From NCBI RefSeq assembly GCF_000759445.1, contig NZ_JRMB01000001.1:434001-498000 (forward strand): a DNA stretch of 64,000 nt, read 5' to 3'. A program made the position numbers and the translations under genes. Within the stretch, counting starts at the first letter, position 1; every line of letters begins with the position of its first letter. This DNA comes from Pseudomonas lutea. GTDB taxonomy: Bacteria > Pseudomonadota > Gammaproteobacteria > Pseudomonadales > Pseudomonadaceae. The notes below the pieces were generated by a model. That model did no database searches. It saw only the letters and a list, made by a program, of their open reading frames with translations, and was not told the DNA's origin. This document shows positions 38,059 to 47,506 of this stretch, piece by piece.

Positions 38059-38983
38059 CCGCTCTTCGCTTGGGTTGCAAGGGCTGGTCAGGGTGCTGGC
38101 GCTTGAAGCGCGCGCGTATTTCGTTGGCATGACGGCAGTGAGCAATCAGTTCACTGCGCAACGTCCAATCCGTGTTGATGATGTAGAAATTCTGGATGAA
38201 GCTGTGTTCATCCTCCGACGCGAACCACTGGTTGATCTTCAGACTCAGATCGGTGGGGGCATGGAGCGGCAGCGAGTACTTGGCGCATTGGATGGCGGTC
38301 AGGCTGCCCTCCGGCTTGTACTCCAGCGCGACTTCGTTGACGAACGCTTTCAAGGTGTTGGTGTTGAACAGGTTCTGTCCCGGCCAGCGCTGTTTGACGC
38401 CCCGCCACAGGTGTTCGCTGGCCGCGCCATGGTTGTAGGCCAAGATGACATTCTGGCCTGGATGGTCACGCCAGATGTCGTCGAGCAACCACGCGTTCAC
38501 GGCTGTTGGCACAAGCCTCGGTTTCAGGCCGCGCATGAGCAGGTTCTGGAACTCCTCATGGACGGGCGGCGAGAAATCCTTGAACTGATGGAAGTCCAGG
38601 ATGACCATTTCCTTCGCAGGCACGCCATTTTTCTCCAGTTCTGCAAAGAATCCGTCAACCGCCTGCAGGATGTCGACCACTACGTTGCGGCCTGATGAGG
38701 TCAGATGAAACAGCTGGAATCGCCGTGGGTCATGTCTCTCGTACCGGGCGTAAAAGGCGACGCGCAGGTCCAGCGCGCGCACGCCCTGGCGCAGCTGCTC
38801 CAGTGGCGAGACGTCCTGAGCTTTTTCCTGGGGGATGCCTGAGTTTGGGGAGAGTTTGTCGCTGCCAGCGTTGTGGCTACCGGGCAAAATGAGTTGGTCG
38901 ATGCGCAACCCGCCGAGCTCGGGGGGCTGCGCCATCCAGTGGAAATGCGCTGAGCGCGCCGCAGCAGATAAGTTGAGGGTCAT
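38045..38983 (-). CDS. PI-PLC X-domain-like phosphodiesterase
   Basis: 312 residues with the phosphatidylinositol-specific phospholipase C X-box layout: LPGSHNAGSDKL with general-base His37, LDLRV (Asp72) and FHLTSSG with the second His93; FVNEVALEY and a late barrel strand follow. In Bacillus PI-PLC the residue after the first His is Asp; here it is Asn38. No signal peptide is seen, so secretion, if any, would not be through Sec. Substrate may be a glycerophospholipid or lipid-linked sugar and not PI. AAGGA lies 9 nt before ATG 38983. Confidence 0.82.
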   Translation of the reverse strand: MTLNLSAAARSAHFHWMAQPPELGGLRIDQLILPGSHNAGSDKLSPNSGIPQEKAQDVSPLEQLRQGVRALDLRVAFYARYERHDPRRFQLFHLTSSGRNVVVDILQAVDGFFAELEKNGVPAKEMVILDFHQFKDFSPPVHEEFQNLLMRGLKPRLVPTAVNAWLLDDIWRDHPGQNVILAYNHGAASEHLWRGVKQRWPGQNLFNTNTLKAFVNEVALEYKPEGSLTAIQCAKYSLPLHAPTDLSLKINQWFASEDEHSFIQNFYIINTDWTLRSELIAHCRHANEIRARFKRQHPDQPLQPKRRAVSSA

Positions 38984-39273
38984 ACAGTCAGTCCTTGACG
39001 TGTCTTGAGCTCCCTGGGCGGAGCAACCTGAGCGATGTTTCGCTCGAATCCTGTAGCCAGTCTGGCCGTCGCTGCGCTGGCGTCAATCCTGCGGCCGGGG
39101 TCTAACCGTTGCCGGATGTGAGAGCACCACGGCGCAAAGTGGCTGCCAAGGTTTGAGCGATACACCTGCGTTGGATGCAGAGACTGCTTCGCTGACGATC
39201 GCGCCCCTGCCGCTGTCGATCAGAGCGGTGCGCCGGGATTGGCTGCGCCCGCGATAACGCCTTCCCACGCCAC

Positions 39274-40287
39274 TCACTTCACCCTGAGCACCACGCGTCC
39301 GCGCACGGGATGATTGTCCAGGTGGTGATGGGCCTTGCCGAACTGCTCGAACGGCCAGGTGCGATGAATGTCCGGCTTGAGCAGACCGTCCGCTGTCATC
39401 GCGTTGATCCCCTGCAGGGCACGTTGCACGGCAGGCTCATTCTGCTCGATGCCAAGCTCCGGCTTGCCGGTGAAATTTTCCAGGCAATGCACATGAAAGC
39501 GCATGTTCTTGCGAAACGCCTGCAGCGCGGGGAAGGGCGTCTTGTTGCCGCCGCGCAGACCGTACAGCACCAGGCTACCGCGTGGCGCCAGCACGTCGCC
39601 GAGCATCGACATCTGCATGCCGCCCAGTCCGTCAAATACCGCCTCGATGCCGTGACCGTGGGTCAAGGATTCGATGCGCAGGCAGATGTCGTCTTCGTCG
39701 GTGACGATGACCCGTTCGGCGCCGTTGGCCAGCAGGTAGTCGCGGTCTTGCGCGTGGGCCGTCGCGGCAATCACCCGCAGCCCCAACGCCTTGCCCAACT
39801 GCACGAAGGCAATGCCGGGGCTGTAAGTCGCGTCGGTAATCAACACTGTCTGGCCCGGTTGCACGGAGGCCAGTTCAAAGGCAAACCATGCAAGCAGCAT
39901 CGGCGTGTAATGAACGCTGGCTTCAACCGCGCTCAAGACCTCGGGATAACGCGTCAGCGCATTGCGCGGCACCACCACGTGGTCGCCACACACTGGGTAC
40001 TGATTGGCGCTCATGGCCTTGAAGCTCGCCACCTTGTCGCCCACCTTGAGGTCGGCCACGTCAGCACCCACGGCTTCGACAACGCCGGCCATCTCGCTGC
40101 CAAGTCCTGCAGGCAACTGGACAGGTGCCAATGCCAGGTTCTGGCGCCACAACACATCGTCCCAGCTGATGCCGATGGCCTCGGCACGCACGAGCACTTC
40201 CCGTGGCCTAGGGGCTCGGTCAGGTTGCTCTTCGCAACTGAGGACATCGGCTTTGCCGAAGCGATGGAATTTGATGGCGCGTGACAT
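39274..40287 (-). CDS. Medium-chain dehydrogenase/reductase (zinc ADH-like / quinone oxidoreductase-like)
   Basis: 337-residue NAD(P)H-dependent oxidoreductase of the MDR superfamily. The GroES-like N-terminal domain has LGSEMAGVVEAVGADV and KVGDKVASF. The nucleotide-binding domain is at about residues 140-280, but the usual AxGGVG turn is replaced by TYSPGIAFVQLG. The structural-zinc cysteine lobe is absent, which fits the QOR/enoyl-reductase branch. GAGG 6-7 nt upstream supports ATG 40287; the ORF extension to 40404 is not needed. Substrate unknown. Confidence 0.88.
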   Translation of the reverse strand: MSRAIKFHRFGKADVLSCEEQPDRAPRPREVLVRAEAIGISWDDVLWRQNLALAPVQLPAGLGSEMAGVVEAVGADVADLKVGDKVASFKAMSANQYPVCGDHVVVPRNALTRYPEVLSAVEASVHYTPMLLAWFAFELASVQPGQTVLITDATYSPGIAFVQLGKALGLRVIAATAHAQDRDYLLANGAERVIVTDEDDICLRIESLTHGHGIEAVFDGLGGMQMSMLGDVLAPRGSLVLYGLRGGNKTPFPALQAFRKNMRFHVHCLENFTGKPELGIEQNEPAVQRALQGINAMTADGLLKPDIHRTWPFEQFGKAHHHLDNHPVRGRVVLRVK

Positions 40288-40509
40288 TTTAAACCTCGAT
40301 GCCTGTCGTTGTGTGTTGCGACGACTGTATCGATGCCAACCCTGCGGCACTATGTGTGTCGGTCGATACCCGACATGCGTGCTATCAATTCGCCTCTGTC
40401 CCATCTCCGGCGATCAGGCGCGCAGGCCTGTTTTTCTGGCTCGGCGAGTATTCCGGAGGGCAGGGTGTACACGTTGTTGGAAAAGGTAGCGCGCCCAGTG
40501 TGAGGGGGA

Positions 40510-41412
40510 TTATTTGCCCCAGGCCAGCAGGGCGTGTTCGACAAATTGCCGCACCTTGGGCAACCGATAGCGGTCCTGCGGGTACATCAGCCACAGTGAA
40601 CGGCTGGGTGGCCGGTAGTCCTGCAGCAGCGGCACGAGCTTTCCGCTTGCCAGGTCCTCGCTGATCAGCACGTCCGGCAGCATCGTCACGCCCATGCCGG
40701 CGACCGCCGCCTGGCGCAATGCCGGGGTGCTGTTGACAATCATGTTTCCTGACACCGGAATCTCCAGCACGCCCTCAGGGCCGGTGAGGCGCCAGAGTTT
40801 CTCGCTGGCCCGCCAGTCATCACCCGCCGGGTAGGCGAAGGCCAGGCAATTGTGCTCGCGCAGGTCATGAACTGACGTGGGCGTGCCGCAGCGTTCGAGG
40901 TAGGCGGGCGCTGCGCAGATGGTCAGGGTGTAATCCTGCAACGGACGCGCAATCAACGCTGATGACTCTGGGGTGCCGAGCCTGATGGCTGCGTCGAATC
41001 CGTGCTCGACCAAGTCCATGGTTTGGTTGCTGAGCACGACCTCGACCTTGATCTGCGGATAGCGCTGGACGAAGTCGCTGAGCATGGGCGACACCCGCTC
41101 AGCACCAAATGCAGGCGGTGCGGTAATGCGCAAAGTGCCGCTGGGCTCGGTCTGGGCCTGCTCGGCCATGCGTTCGGAATCGTTGACCAGCCCCAGCACC
41201 TCGACGCAGCGCCGGTAATACTGCAGGCCGAACTCCGTCAGATTCTGTCGTCGGGTGGTGCGCTGCAGCAGGCTCACGCCCAGCCGTTGCTCCAATGCTT
41301 TGAGATGGTTGCCCACCATGGTCGTGGACATTTCGCACTCGCGCGCGGCCGCCGTCATGCTGCCACCTTCCACCACTTTAACGAACACGGTCATGGCCAG
41401 AAACACGTCCAT
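40510..41412 (-). CDS. LysR-family transcriptional regulator
   Basis: 300 residues: N-terminal winged helix-turn-helix ([40 protein letters not shown]) and a substrate-binding-like effector domain (about 90-295). It resembles the DhcR/YafC-like LTTRs with the [11 protein letters not shown] turn. ATG 41412 with AGGG upstream is chosen. It is divergent from the aminotransferase gene (98-nt gap) and upstream of the MDR oxidoreductase on the same strand, so either could be its target. Confidence 0.92.
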   Translation of the reverse strand: MDVFLAMTVFVKVVEGGSMTAAARECEMSTTMVGNHLKALEQRLGVSLLQRTTRRQNLTEFGLQYYRRCVEVLGLVNDSERMAEQAQTEPSGTLRITAPPAFGAERVSPMLSDFVQRYPQIKVEVVLSNQTMDLVEHGFDAAIRLGTPESSALIARPLQDYTLTICAAPAYLERCGTPTSVHDLREHNCLAFAYPAGDDWRASEKLWRLTGPEGVLEIPVSGNMIVNSTPALRQAAVAGMGVTMLPDVLISEDLASGKLVPLLQDYRPPSRSLWLMYPQDRYRLPKVRQFVEHALLAWGK

Positions 41413-41510
41413 TATCAAGCCCTGATTTAAAGTCATTGAAGTCCAGGCCCCTTTATACACCAGAGGCGGCTAACGATACTGGCCATCATTCCCCTGATGG
41501 AGCCACCGCC

Positions 41511-42683
41511 ATGACCGCCGCCTGCCTGATGAACACCTACAAACCGATGGCCTTGAGCTTCGTGCGCGGCGAGGGCGCTCGACTGTGGGATGACAGCGGG
41601 GGGCAATACCTGGACGCCGTGGCGGGTGTGGCCGTGACCAATGTGGGCCACAGTCACCCGAAAATCGTTACCGCCATCAGCGAGCAGGCCGGGATGCTCC
41701 TGCACACCTCCAACCATTACCGCATCGACTGGCAGCAGAAACTGGCCCATCGGCTGACGCAGTTGTCGGGGTTGGAGCAGGTTTTTTTCAATAACTCGGG
41801 TGCCGAGGCCAACGAGACGGCACTCAAGCTGGCGCGTTTGTATGGCTGGGCCAAAGGCATAGAACACCCGCTGGTGATGGTCATGGACAACGCCTTCCAT
41901 GGCCGCACCCTCGGCACCTTATCGGCCAGCGACAACGGTGCCGCACGGCTCGGCTATCAGCCGATGTCCGGGGAGTTCGTCAAAGTTGCGTTCGGCGACA
42001 TGGCCGCGGTCGAGCGCGCGACACGGTTGTATGGCGAACGCATCGTCGCGGTCCTGGTTGAGCCAATTCAGGGAGAAGGCGGCGTGGCGGTGCCGCCGCC
42101 GGGGTATCTGCAAGCCTTGCGCGCTCATTGCACCCACAACGCCTGGTTGTTGATGCTCGACGAAATCCAGACCGGCATCGGCCGCACCGGCCGCTGGTTC
42201 GCGTTTCAGCACGAGGGCATCGCGCCCGACGTCATCACGCTGGCGAAAGCGCTGGGCAACGGCATCCCCATCGGCGCGTGTCTGGCGACGGCTGCGGTAG
42301 CGCGGTTGTTCACCCCTGGCAGTCACGGCAGCACGTTCGGTGGAAACCCGCTGGCCTGCCGTGTGGGCTGCACGGTGCTGGACATCGTTGAAGAACAGGG
42401 TCTACTGCATAACGCAGCGGTTCAGGGCGAACGCCTGCTCGCGAAGTTACGCGACGCATTGGCCGGGCACCCTGAGGTGGTGGACCTGCGGGGATTGGGG
42501 CTGATGATCGGCGTTGAGTTGAAGCGGCCAGTGCGTGACCTGTGTCTGATCGCTGCCCGGGAGCATGGCCTGTTGATCAATGTTACGCGCGGACAGACCA
42601 TCCGGCTGCTGCCGCCGTTGATTATCGATGAGGCGGATGTGGACAGGATTGTCGCGGGGGTGGTTGGGGCGTTTGGGGAGTGA
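41511..42683 (+). CDS. Class-III aminotransferase, acetylornithine aminotransferase-like
   Basis: 390-residue PLP enzyme. PLP Lys246 is in [13 protein letters not shown]; other motifs are [42 protein letters not shown] and [14 protein letters not shown]. The closest known group is ArgD (N-acetylornithine transaminase). Pseudomonas genomes usually have AruC/ArgD elsewhere plus an extra copy, so this may be a second, catabolic paralogue. GGAG at 41499-41502 fixes the start. Divergent from the LysR gene. Confidence 0.88.
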   Translation: MTAACLMNTYKPMALSFVRGEGARLWDDSGGQYLDAVAGVAVTNVGHSHPKIVTAISEQAGMLLHTSNHYRIDWQQKLAHRLTQLSGLEQVFFNNSGAEANETALKLARLYGWAKGIEHPLVMVMDNAFHGRTLGTLSASDNGAARLGYQPMSGEFVKVAFGDMAAVERATRLYGERIVAVLVEPIQGEGGVAVPPPGYLQALRAHCTHNAWLLMLDEIQTGIGRTGRWFAFQHEGIAPDVITLAKALGNGIPIGACLATAAVARLFTPGSHGSTFGGNPLACRVGCTVLDIVEEQGLLHNAAVQGERLLAKLRDALAGHPEVVDLRGLGLMIGVELKRPVRDLCLIAAREHGLLINVTRGQTIRLLPPLIIDEADVDRIVAGVVGAFGE

Positions 42684-42729
42684 AGCTCAGTGGAGGAACG
42701 TGTTCCCTCAGGAACGCCGATGCGTTAAA

Positions 42730-42755
42730 CCTCGACGCCGTTACCGGCGTCGAGG
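42730..42755. terminator. Hairpin between aminotransferase gene and hcp
   Basis: Perfect 11-bp stem CCTCGACGCCG/CGGCGTCGAGG with a TTAC loop, between the convergent aminotransferase and hcp genes. The flanking T runs are short on both sides, but position and stem strength suit a bidirectional terminator. Confidence 0.7.
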
Positions 42756-42800
42756 TCTGTTTAGCTGTACCTGGCGGTACCTGGCTGTGCCTAGTTGTGC

Positions 42801-43319
42801 TTAGCCGGCAACCGGCGAGCGCCAGTCATCGGAGCCCGAAGTACCGCAAACTTCGTGGGTCCAGGTGATTTTACGGTAAGTGAATTCCACATCTTCCAAA
42901 TGAGTGAAGTGCGCGTTGGAAGGGTCTTGGCAGTTGTGCATGTAATCGTTGATGTCGACGATGATCGCGTCTTCCAGCTTCGTGGTGTAGTAGTGCTCCT
43001 GGGTGCCGGCAGCGGATGTACGGTACCACTGGATGGTGATTTCGGTGAGGCGCTCGCCTGACGTCAACGCCGCCAGAAGCAGGGGAGACGATTTGTCAAA
43101 CACCTTGGTGATTTTCACCGGCTTATGCACGCGTTGCCCGGTCGGTTGGCCGGATTGCGGGTCGCGCGGGATTATCACTTCATGCTGAAACCCCTGAACC
43201 ATGACCTGATCTTCATGCCCCTCCTGATAAGTGTTGCCCACTGAATCAGCAGTGAAAGCCCCCGCAGTGATAAGACCCTGTTTGGTGCCCGTGATGGACA
43301 TATAAGCGGGTGTGGCCAT
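42801..43319 (-). CDS. hcp: Type VI secretion tube protein Hcp (Hcp2 type)
   Basis: 172-residue hexameric ring protein that stacks into the inner T6SS tube. Sequence and length match the HcpA/B/C (Hcp2) proteins of P. aeruginosa (start MATPAYMSITGTKQG, then EGHEDQVMVQGF, HKPVKITKVFDKSSPLL, HYYTTKLEDAIIVDI, EDVEFTYRKITW), not the 162-residue Hcp1. AAGGAG is well placed before the ATG at 43319. It is transcribed away from tssA, with a 579-nt shared upstream region holding a candidate sigma54 promoter. Confidence 0.97.
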   Translation of the reverse strand: MATPAYMSITGTKQGLITAGAFTADSVGNTYQEGHEDQVMVQGFQHEVIIPRDPQSGQPTGQRVHKPVKITKVFDKSSPLLLAALTSGERLTEITIQWYRTSAAGTQEHYYTTKLEDAIIVDINDYMHNCQDPSNAHFTHLEDVEFTYRKITWTHEVCGTSGSDDWRSPVAG

Positions 43320-43389
43320 TATGTTGCTCCTTGATTTGCATAAACGGAATACCCACCAGACGATTCACCCAGTGGGCGCGATGTGTTTT

Positions 43390-43405
43390 ATCAAGTGTCA
43401 TGCCA
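43390..43405 (-). promoter_or_regulatory. Candidate sigma54 promoter for hcp
   Basis: Read on the minus strand, TGGCATG-ACAC-TTGAT has the exact 16-nt layout of the -24/-12 consensus TGGCACG-N4-TTGCA, with mismatches at one -24 position and in the last two bases, including the normally conserved C of the -12 GC. The start point would fall near 43378, about 60 nt before the hcp ATG. The locus encodes a sigma54 activator. The rest of 43320-43898 is visibly more AT-rich than its neighbours and shows no gene; no similar motif was found facing tssA. Confidence 0.45.
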
Positions 43406-43898
43406 GCTAACCAAATTTGGCCATTAACTCCTTATTTAAATGCGCAACAACAATGTCGCCCTCTAAAGAGGTTATTCAAAAGGGTGCATATGCGCAGTTA
43501 GTCACCCGGCACTGCGCAATATCCTGCGCACTCACTCAAGAGCACTGCCGCATAAGTCGTTCGCGCCGATGCGTCGTCTTCTCACCGCTCTTCGTAGGGC
43601 AGGTTGCTGCGCATACCGGCCTTATGGTGGCAGCCTCGGCCGCGTATGGTGTCATGGGTGATTCTTTGGGTTAAGTGCTGGAGGTTATGAGTGGCCGACA
43701 AGAAACTTGGAGAAATTTCCTACACTAATTGTCTGCTAGCCTCGCTTATCTAGCACTTGATAGTGTTAGTTGTGCTCCGTAGTATCTGCGGCCTCTGCCC
43801 TGTAGACGTTTTGTTACACCTTGCCGAATAAATAACGTATCTGTTTTGTTCTGTCCAAACGGCAGAGCACTGCCTTCCATATCCTCATGTTTAGTTGA

Positions 43899-45461
43899 AT
43901 GTATATGCCTCACTCATGCGCACTTTCCGCACATTGTCTGGAACTCGCCAAGGTCTCTATATCCAAAGAGAACTTCGCGGGTAAGGACGTTCGTTATTCG
44001 AGCGAATACGAGTCGCTGGAGAGTGAGCTGAGTAAAGCGCAATCCATGCATGACGGCGGACAGGTCGACTGGCTGAAGGTCCGTGAGCAAAGCGAAATAC
44101 TCCTCGCCACCCAGTCCAAGGATCTGCGCATCGGTGCGTGGTTGACATGGGCGCTGTACCAGCGTGAATCCTTTCCCGGGCTAGTGGCGGGACTAGGACT
44201 CATCCATGAGCTTTGCGCCAATCATTGGTCCGACATTTATCCTGTAAAGCAGCGCACCCGATGCGCCGCGATCCATTGGCTCGTCCCCCGTATCGAGCGG
44301 GTGCTCGACGACAACGCCGTCCTCAATGAGCAGCCTGCCTTGGGCGATCGCCTCATTGCAGTGCTGGAAAACCTCGATCAGGTGTTTGCCCGGCATCTGG
44401 ATGCTGACGCTCCGCCTCTTTTGCCCATCTGCAGACGGATACGAAGCCTCGTTCAGCCCGCAGCCGACACGCTGCCGCAAGCCCAGGGCGCCACTCCCGT
44501 ACAGCCCCAGCAAAGCGCTACGCCGAAAGCTGCCCCGGTCTCGATGATCCAAAGTGAGAAAGATGCCCATAAATGCCTGCGTCAATTGCAGGAGAGCGCA
44601 CGCCCTTTATGCGACTGGTGGCTCAATCAGAAAGTCGGCGACGTGCGCGCGTTGCGCCTCAATCGCAGCTTGCCCTGGCTGCTCATCGAATCGATGCCCG
44701 AGAGCAACACGGAGCAGATCACCGCGCTGCGCGGGCTCCCGGCCGACAGGCTCAAGACTTATCAGGACAAGTACGAGCACCGGCGCTACGCCGATCTGCT
44801 TGTCGAACTCGAAGCAAGTCTGGCCAAGGCACCGTTCTGGTTCGACGGTCAACGAATGGTCTGGGAGTGCCTGCAAGGCGTGCATGCCGACGTGGCAATG
44901 CGTGAGGTCGAACTCCACTTTGCGTTGTTTCTTCAGCGCCTGCCGGGCGTCACCGAGCTGCGATTTCACGACGGCGTGCCGTTTGCAGACGCTGCGACCA
45001 AAGCCTGGATCTCCGGCAGTGTCATGCCTCGCCTGCAGTGCGCCGTTGCGCCCCCCTCCGTTGAGGCTGCCGGTGCGCAGCTTCCATGGGAGTGTGCGCT
45101 GAGCGATGCGCTGTCGGTGTTGAGCCAGGACGGGCTCAAGACTGCAGTACGGATTCTCAAGCACGGGATGCGCAGCGCCCATGGCAAGCGGGCGCGCTTT
45201 TTCTGGCAGCTCTCTCTCGCGCGGCTGTGCTTCACGGCCAGGCGATATGAACTGGCCAAAACCCAACTCGAAACCCTTGACCAGACACTGGAGCAGTCAG
45301 GCCTCGATGCCTGGGAGCCCGATCTCGCGCTGCAAGTTCTGCAGTTATTGCACAGCTGCCTTGCGTTGTTGCCTCTCAACCAAGGCGTGCGTGATCACAA
45401 GGACCAGGTTTATCGCAGGCTGTGCCACCTCGATTTGGAAGTGGCACTTGAACAGGCCTAA
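43899..45461 (+). CDS. tssA: T6SS protein TssA (ImpA N-terminal, VasJ-type C-terminal)
   Basis: 520 residues. The N-terminal ImpA_N region (about residues 15-130, CLELAKVSISKENFAGKDVR and WALYQRESFPGLVAGLGLIH) is followed by a linker rich in Gln/Pro and a C-terminal helical VasJ-like domain (from about 210). TssA coordinates baseplate docking and sheath-tube polymerisation. ATG 43899 lacks a clear Shine-Dalgarno sequence; ATG 43905 is an alternative. First gene of the main operon; tssB follows after 26 nt. Confidence 0.9.
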   Translation: MYMPHSCALSAHCLELAKVSISKENFAGKDVRYSSEYESLESELSKAQSMHDGGQVDWLKVREQSEILLATQSKDLRIGAWLTWALYQRESFPGLVAGLGLIHELCANHWSDIYPVKQRTRCAAIHWLVPRIERVLDDNAVLNEQPALGDRLIAVLENLDQVFARHLDADAPPLLPICRRIRSLVQPAADTLPQAQGATPVQPQQSATPKAAPVSMIQSEKDAHKCLRQLQESARPLCDWWLNQKVGDVRALRLNRSLPWLLIESMPESNTEQITALRGLPADRLKTYQDKYEHRRYADLLVELEASLAKAPFWFDGQRMVWECLQGVHADVAMREVELHFALFLQRLPGVTELRFHDGVPFADAATKAWISGSVMPRLQCAVAPPSVEAAGAQLPWECALSDALSVLSQDGLKTAVRILKHGMRSAHGKRARFFWQLSLARLCFTARRYELAKTQLETLDQTLEQSGLDAWEPDLALQVLQLLHSCLALLPLNQGVRDHKDQVYRRLCHLDLEVALEQA

Positions 45462-45487
45462 AGGCCCTAATCGCTAGGAGAGACACC

Positions 45488-45991
45488 ATGGCCAAAGAAG
45501 GCTCGGTAGCCCCGAAGGAACGTATCAACGTCACATTCAAGCCGGCCACTGGCGGTGCGCAGGAAGAGATCGAACTGCCGCTCAAGCTGCTCGCGATTGG
45601 CGATTACACCCTGCGCAAGGACGACCGCAAGCTGGAAGAGCGAAAGCCTATCAGCATCGACAAAATAACCTTTGATGACGTGCTCGCCAAGCAAGCCTTG
45701 AGCCTGACGCTGAGCGTCCCCAATCGCCTGCAGGAAGCGAAAGACGGTGAGGAGCTTGGCGTGGAGTTGAAGGTGAACACGATGAAGGATTTCAACCCGG
45801 CCTCACTGGTGGATCAGGTGCCGGAACTGCGCAAGTTGATGGAGCTGCGCGACGCCCTGGTAGCGCTCAAGGGGCCGCTGGGCAATGCACCTGCGTTCCG
45901 CAAAGCCATTGAAGGCGTCCTCGCCGACGATGAGTCCCGAGGGCGAGTGCTGGGTGAATTGGGCTTGAACGCCACATCCCGGGACGACTGA
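45488..45991 (+). CDS. tssB: T6SS contractile sheath small subunit TssB (VipA)
   Basis: 167 residues, standard length. TssB forms the contractile sheath with TssC. Family motifs: SVAPKERINVTFKPATGG, PLKLLAIGDYT, and NTMKDFNPASLVDQVPELRKL (key residues M-D-F-P-V-P-L). AGGAG 7 nt upstream supports ATG 45488. Upstream of tssC by 26 nt. Confidence 0.97.
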   Translation: MAKEGSVAPKERINVTFKPATGGAQEEIELPLKLLAIGDYTLRKDDRKLEERKPISIDKITFDDVLAKQALSLTLSVPNRLQEAKDGEELGVELKVNTMKDFNPASLVDQVPELRKLMELRDALVALKGPLGNAPAFRKAIEGVLADDESRGRVLGELGLNATSRDD

Positions 45992-46017
45992 GTCACTGCC
46001 ATCCAAGGAGCAACACC

Positions 46018-47493
46018 GTGAGCACCATTCCTGTTCAGCAGCACAGCAAAGAGACCCGCGAGCACAGCATTCTCGACAGCATTATCGCCGAGACCCGTCT
46101 GACCCGCGACGACGACGCCTACGACATTGCCAAACGCGGTGTGTCAGCGTTCATTGAAGAGCTGCTCAAACCTCAGAACGCCGGTGAGCCGGTCAAGAAG
46201 GCGATGGTCGACCGCATGATCGCCGAAATCGACGCCAGGCTAAGCCGTCAGATGGACGAGATCCTGCATCACCCGAATTTCCAGGCCCTGGAGTCGGCAT
46301 GGCGCGGCCTGCAGTTGTTGGTGGAACGCACCAATTTCCGCGAGAACATCAAAATCGAAATCCTCAACGTGTCCAAGAGCGACTTGCTGGAGGATTTCGA
46401 AGACTCGCCGGAGGTCATGCAAGCGGGGCTCTACAAGCATATCTACAGCGCAGAGTATGGCCAGTTCGGCGGCCAGCCTGTGGGCGCCATTATCGCCAAT
46501 TACTTTATGTCTCCAAGCTCACCAGACGTGAAGCTGATGCAATATGTCTCAAGCGTCGCCTGTATGTCCCACGCGCCGTTCATTGCCGCTGCCGGCCCGA
46601 CATTCTTCGGCCTGGAAAGCTTCACCGGCCTGCCTGACCTGAAAGATCTGAAGGATCATTTCGACGGCCCGCAATTCGCCAAATGGCAAAGTTTCCGCCA
46701 GTCGGAAGACGCTCGCTACGTAGGTCTGACAGTGCCGCGTTTTCTGCTGCGCAATCCCTACGATCCCGAAGAAAACCCGGTCAAGTCGTTCGTCTACAAG
46801 GAGACGGTTGCCCACAGTCATGAGCACTATCTGTGGGGCAACACAGCGTACGCATTCGGCACGCGGCTGACCGACAGCTTCGCCAGGTTCCGCTGGTGTC
46901 CGAACATCATCGGCCCACAAAGCGGTGGCGCCGTCGAAGACCTCCCGCTGCATCACTATGAAAGCATGGGCGAAATCGAAACCAAGATCCCAACCGAGGT
47001 TCTGGTGAGCGATCGTCGCGAATACGAGCTTGCGCAGGAGGGGTTCATTTCCCTGACCATGCGCAAGGGCTCCGACAACGCCGCGTTCTTTTCGGCGAGC
47101 TCGGTGCAAAAGCCCAAATTCTTTGGCAACAGTGCGGAAGGTAGGGCGGCGGAGCTCAACTACAAGCTAGGCACCCAGCTGCCCTACATGATGATCGTCA
47201 ACCGCCTGGCTCACTACCTGAAAGTGCTGCAACGCGAGCAACTCGGTTCATGGAAAGAGCGCACCGACCTGGAGCTGGAGCTCAATAAATGGATCCGCCA
47301 GTACGTCGCCGATCAGGAAAACCCAAGCGCTGAAGTTCGTGGGCGCCGGCCGCTGCGTGCCGCGCAGATCGCGGTCAGTGACGTCGAAGGCGAGCCTGGC
47401 TGGTACCGCGTGAGCTTGAACGTGCGGCCGCACTTCAAATACATGGGCGCCGATTTCACCCTGTCACTGGTTGGCAAGTTGGACAAGGAGTGA
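46018..47493 (+). CDS. tssC: T6SS contractile sheath large subunit TssC (VipB)
   Basis: 491 residues. Conserved features include HHPNFQALESAWRGLQ, EYGQFGGQPVGAI, PFIAAAGPTFFGLESF, PRFLLRNPYDP and WGNTAYAFGTRL. The GTG start at 46018 has AAGGAG 8 nt upstream. Recycled by ClpV (TssH) encoded downstream. Confidence 0.97.
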   Translation: MSTIPVQQHSKETREHSILDSIIAETRLTRDDDAYDIAKRGVSAFIEELLKPQNAGEPVKKAMVDRMIAEIDARLSRQMDEILHHPNFQALESAWRGLQLLVERTNFRENIKIEILNVSKSDLLEDFEDSPEVMQAGLYKHIYSAEYGQFGGQPVGAIIANYFMSPSSPDVKLMQYVSSVACMSHAPFIAAAGPTFFGLESFTGLPDLKDLKDHFDGPQFAKWQSFRQSEDARYVGLTVPRFLLRNPYDPEENPVKSFVYKETVAHSHEHYLWGNTAYAFGTRLTDSFARFRWCPNIIGPQSGGAVEDLPLHHYESMGEIETKIPTEVLVSDRREYELAQEGFISLTMRKGSDNAAFFSASSVQKPKFFGNSAEGRAAELNYKLGTQLPYMMIVNRLAHYLKVLQREQLGSWKERTDLELELNKWIRQYVADQENPSAEVRGRRPLRAAQIAVSDVEGEPGWYRVSLNVRPHFKYMGADFTLSLVGKLDKE

Positions 47494-47506
47494 CGGGGAT
47501 CAGCGC

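Noticed and set aside
38045..38983. PI-PLC-like protein as a T6SS effector
   Set aside because: It is ~4 kb from hcp, separated by unrelated genes, has no adjacent immunity-like or VgrG/PAAR gene and no recognised effector marker.
43417..43674. 85-residue frame between hcp and tssA
   Set aside because: No ribosome binding site, atypical composition and position inside the divergent promoter region; treated as non-coding.
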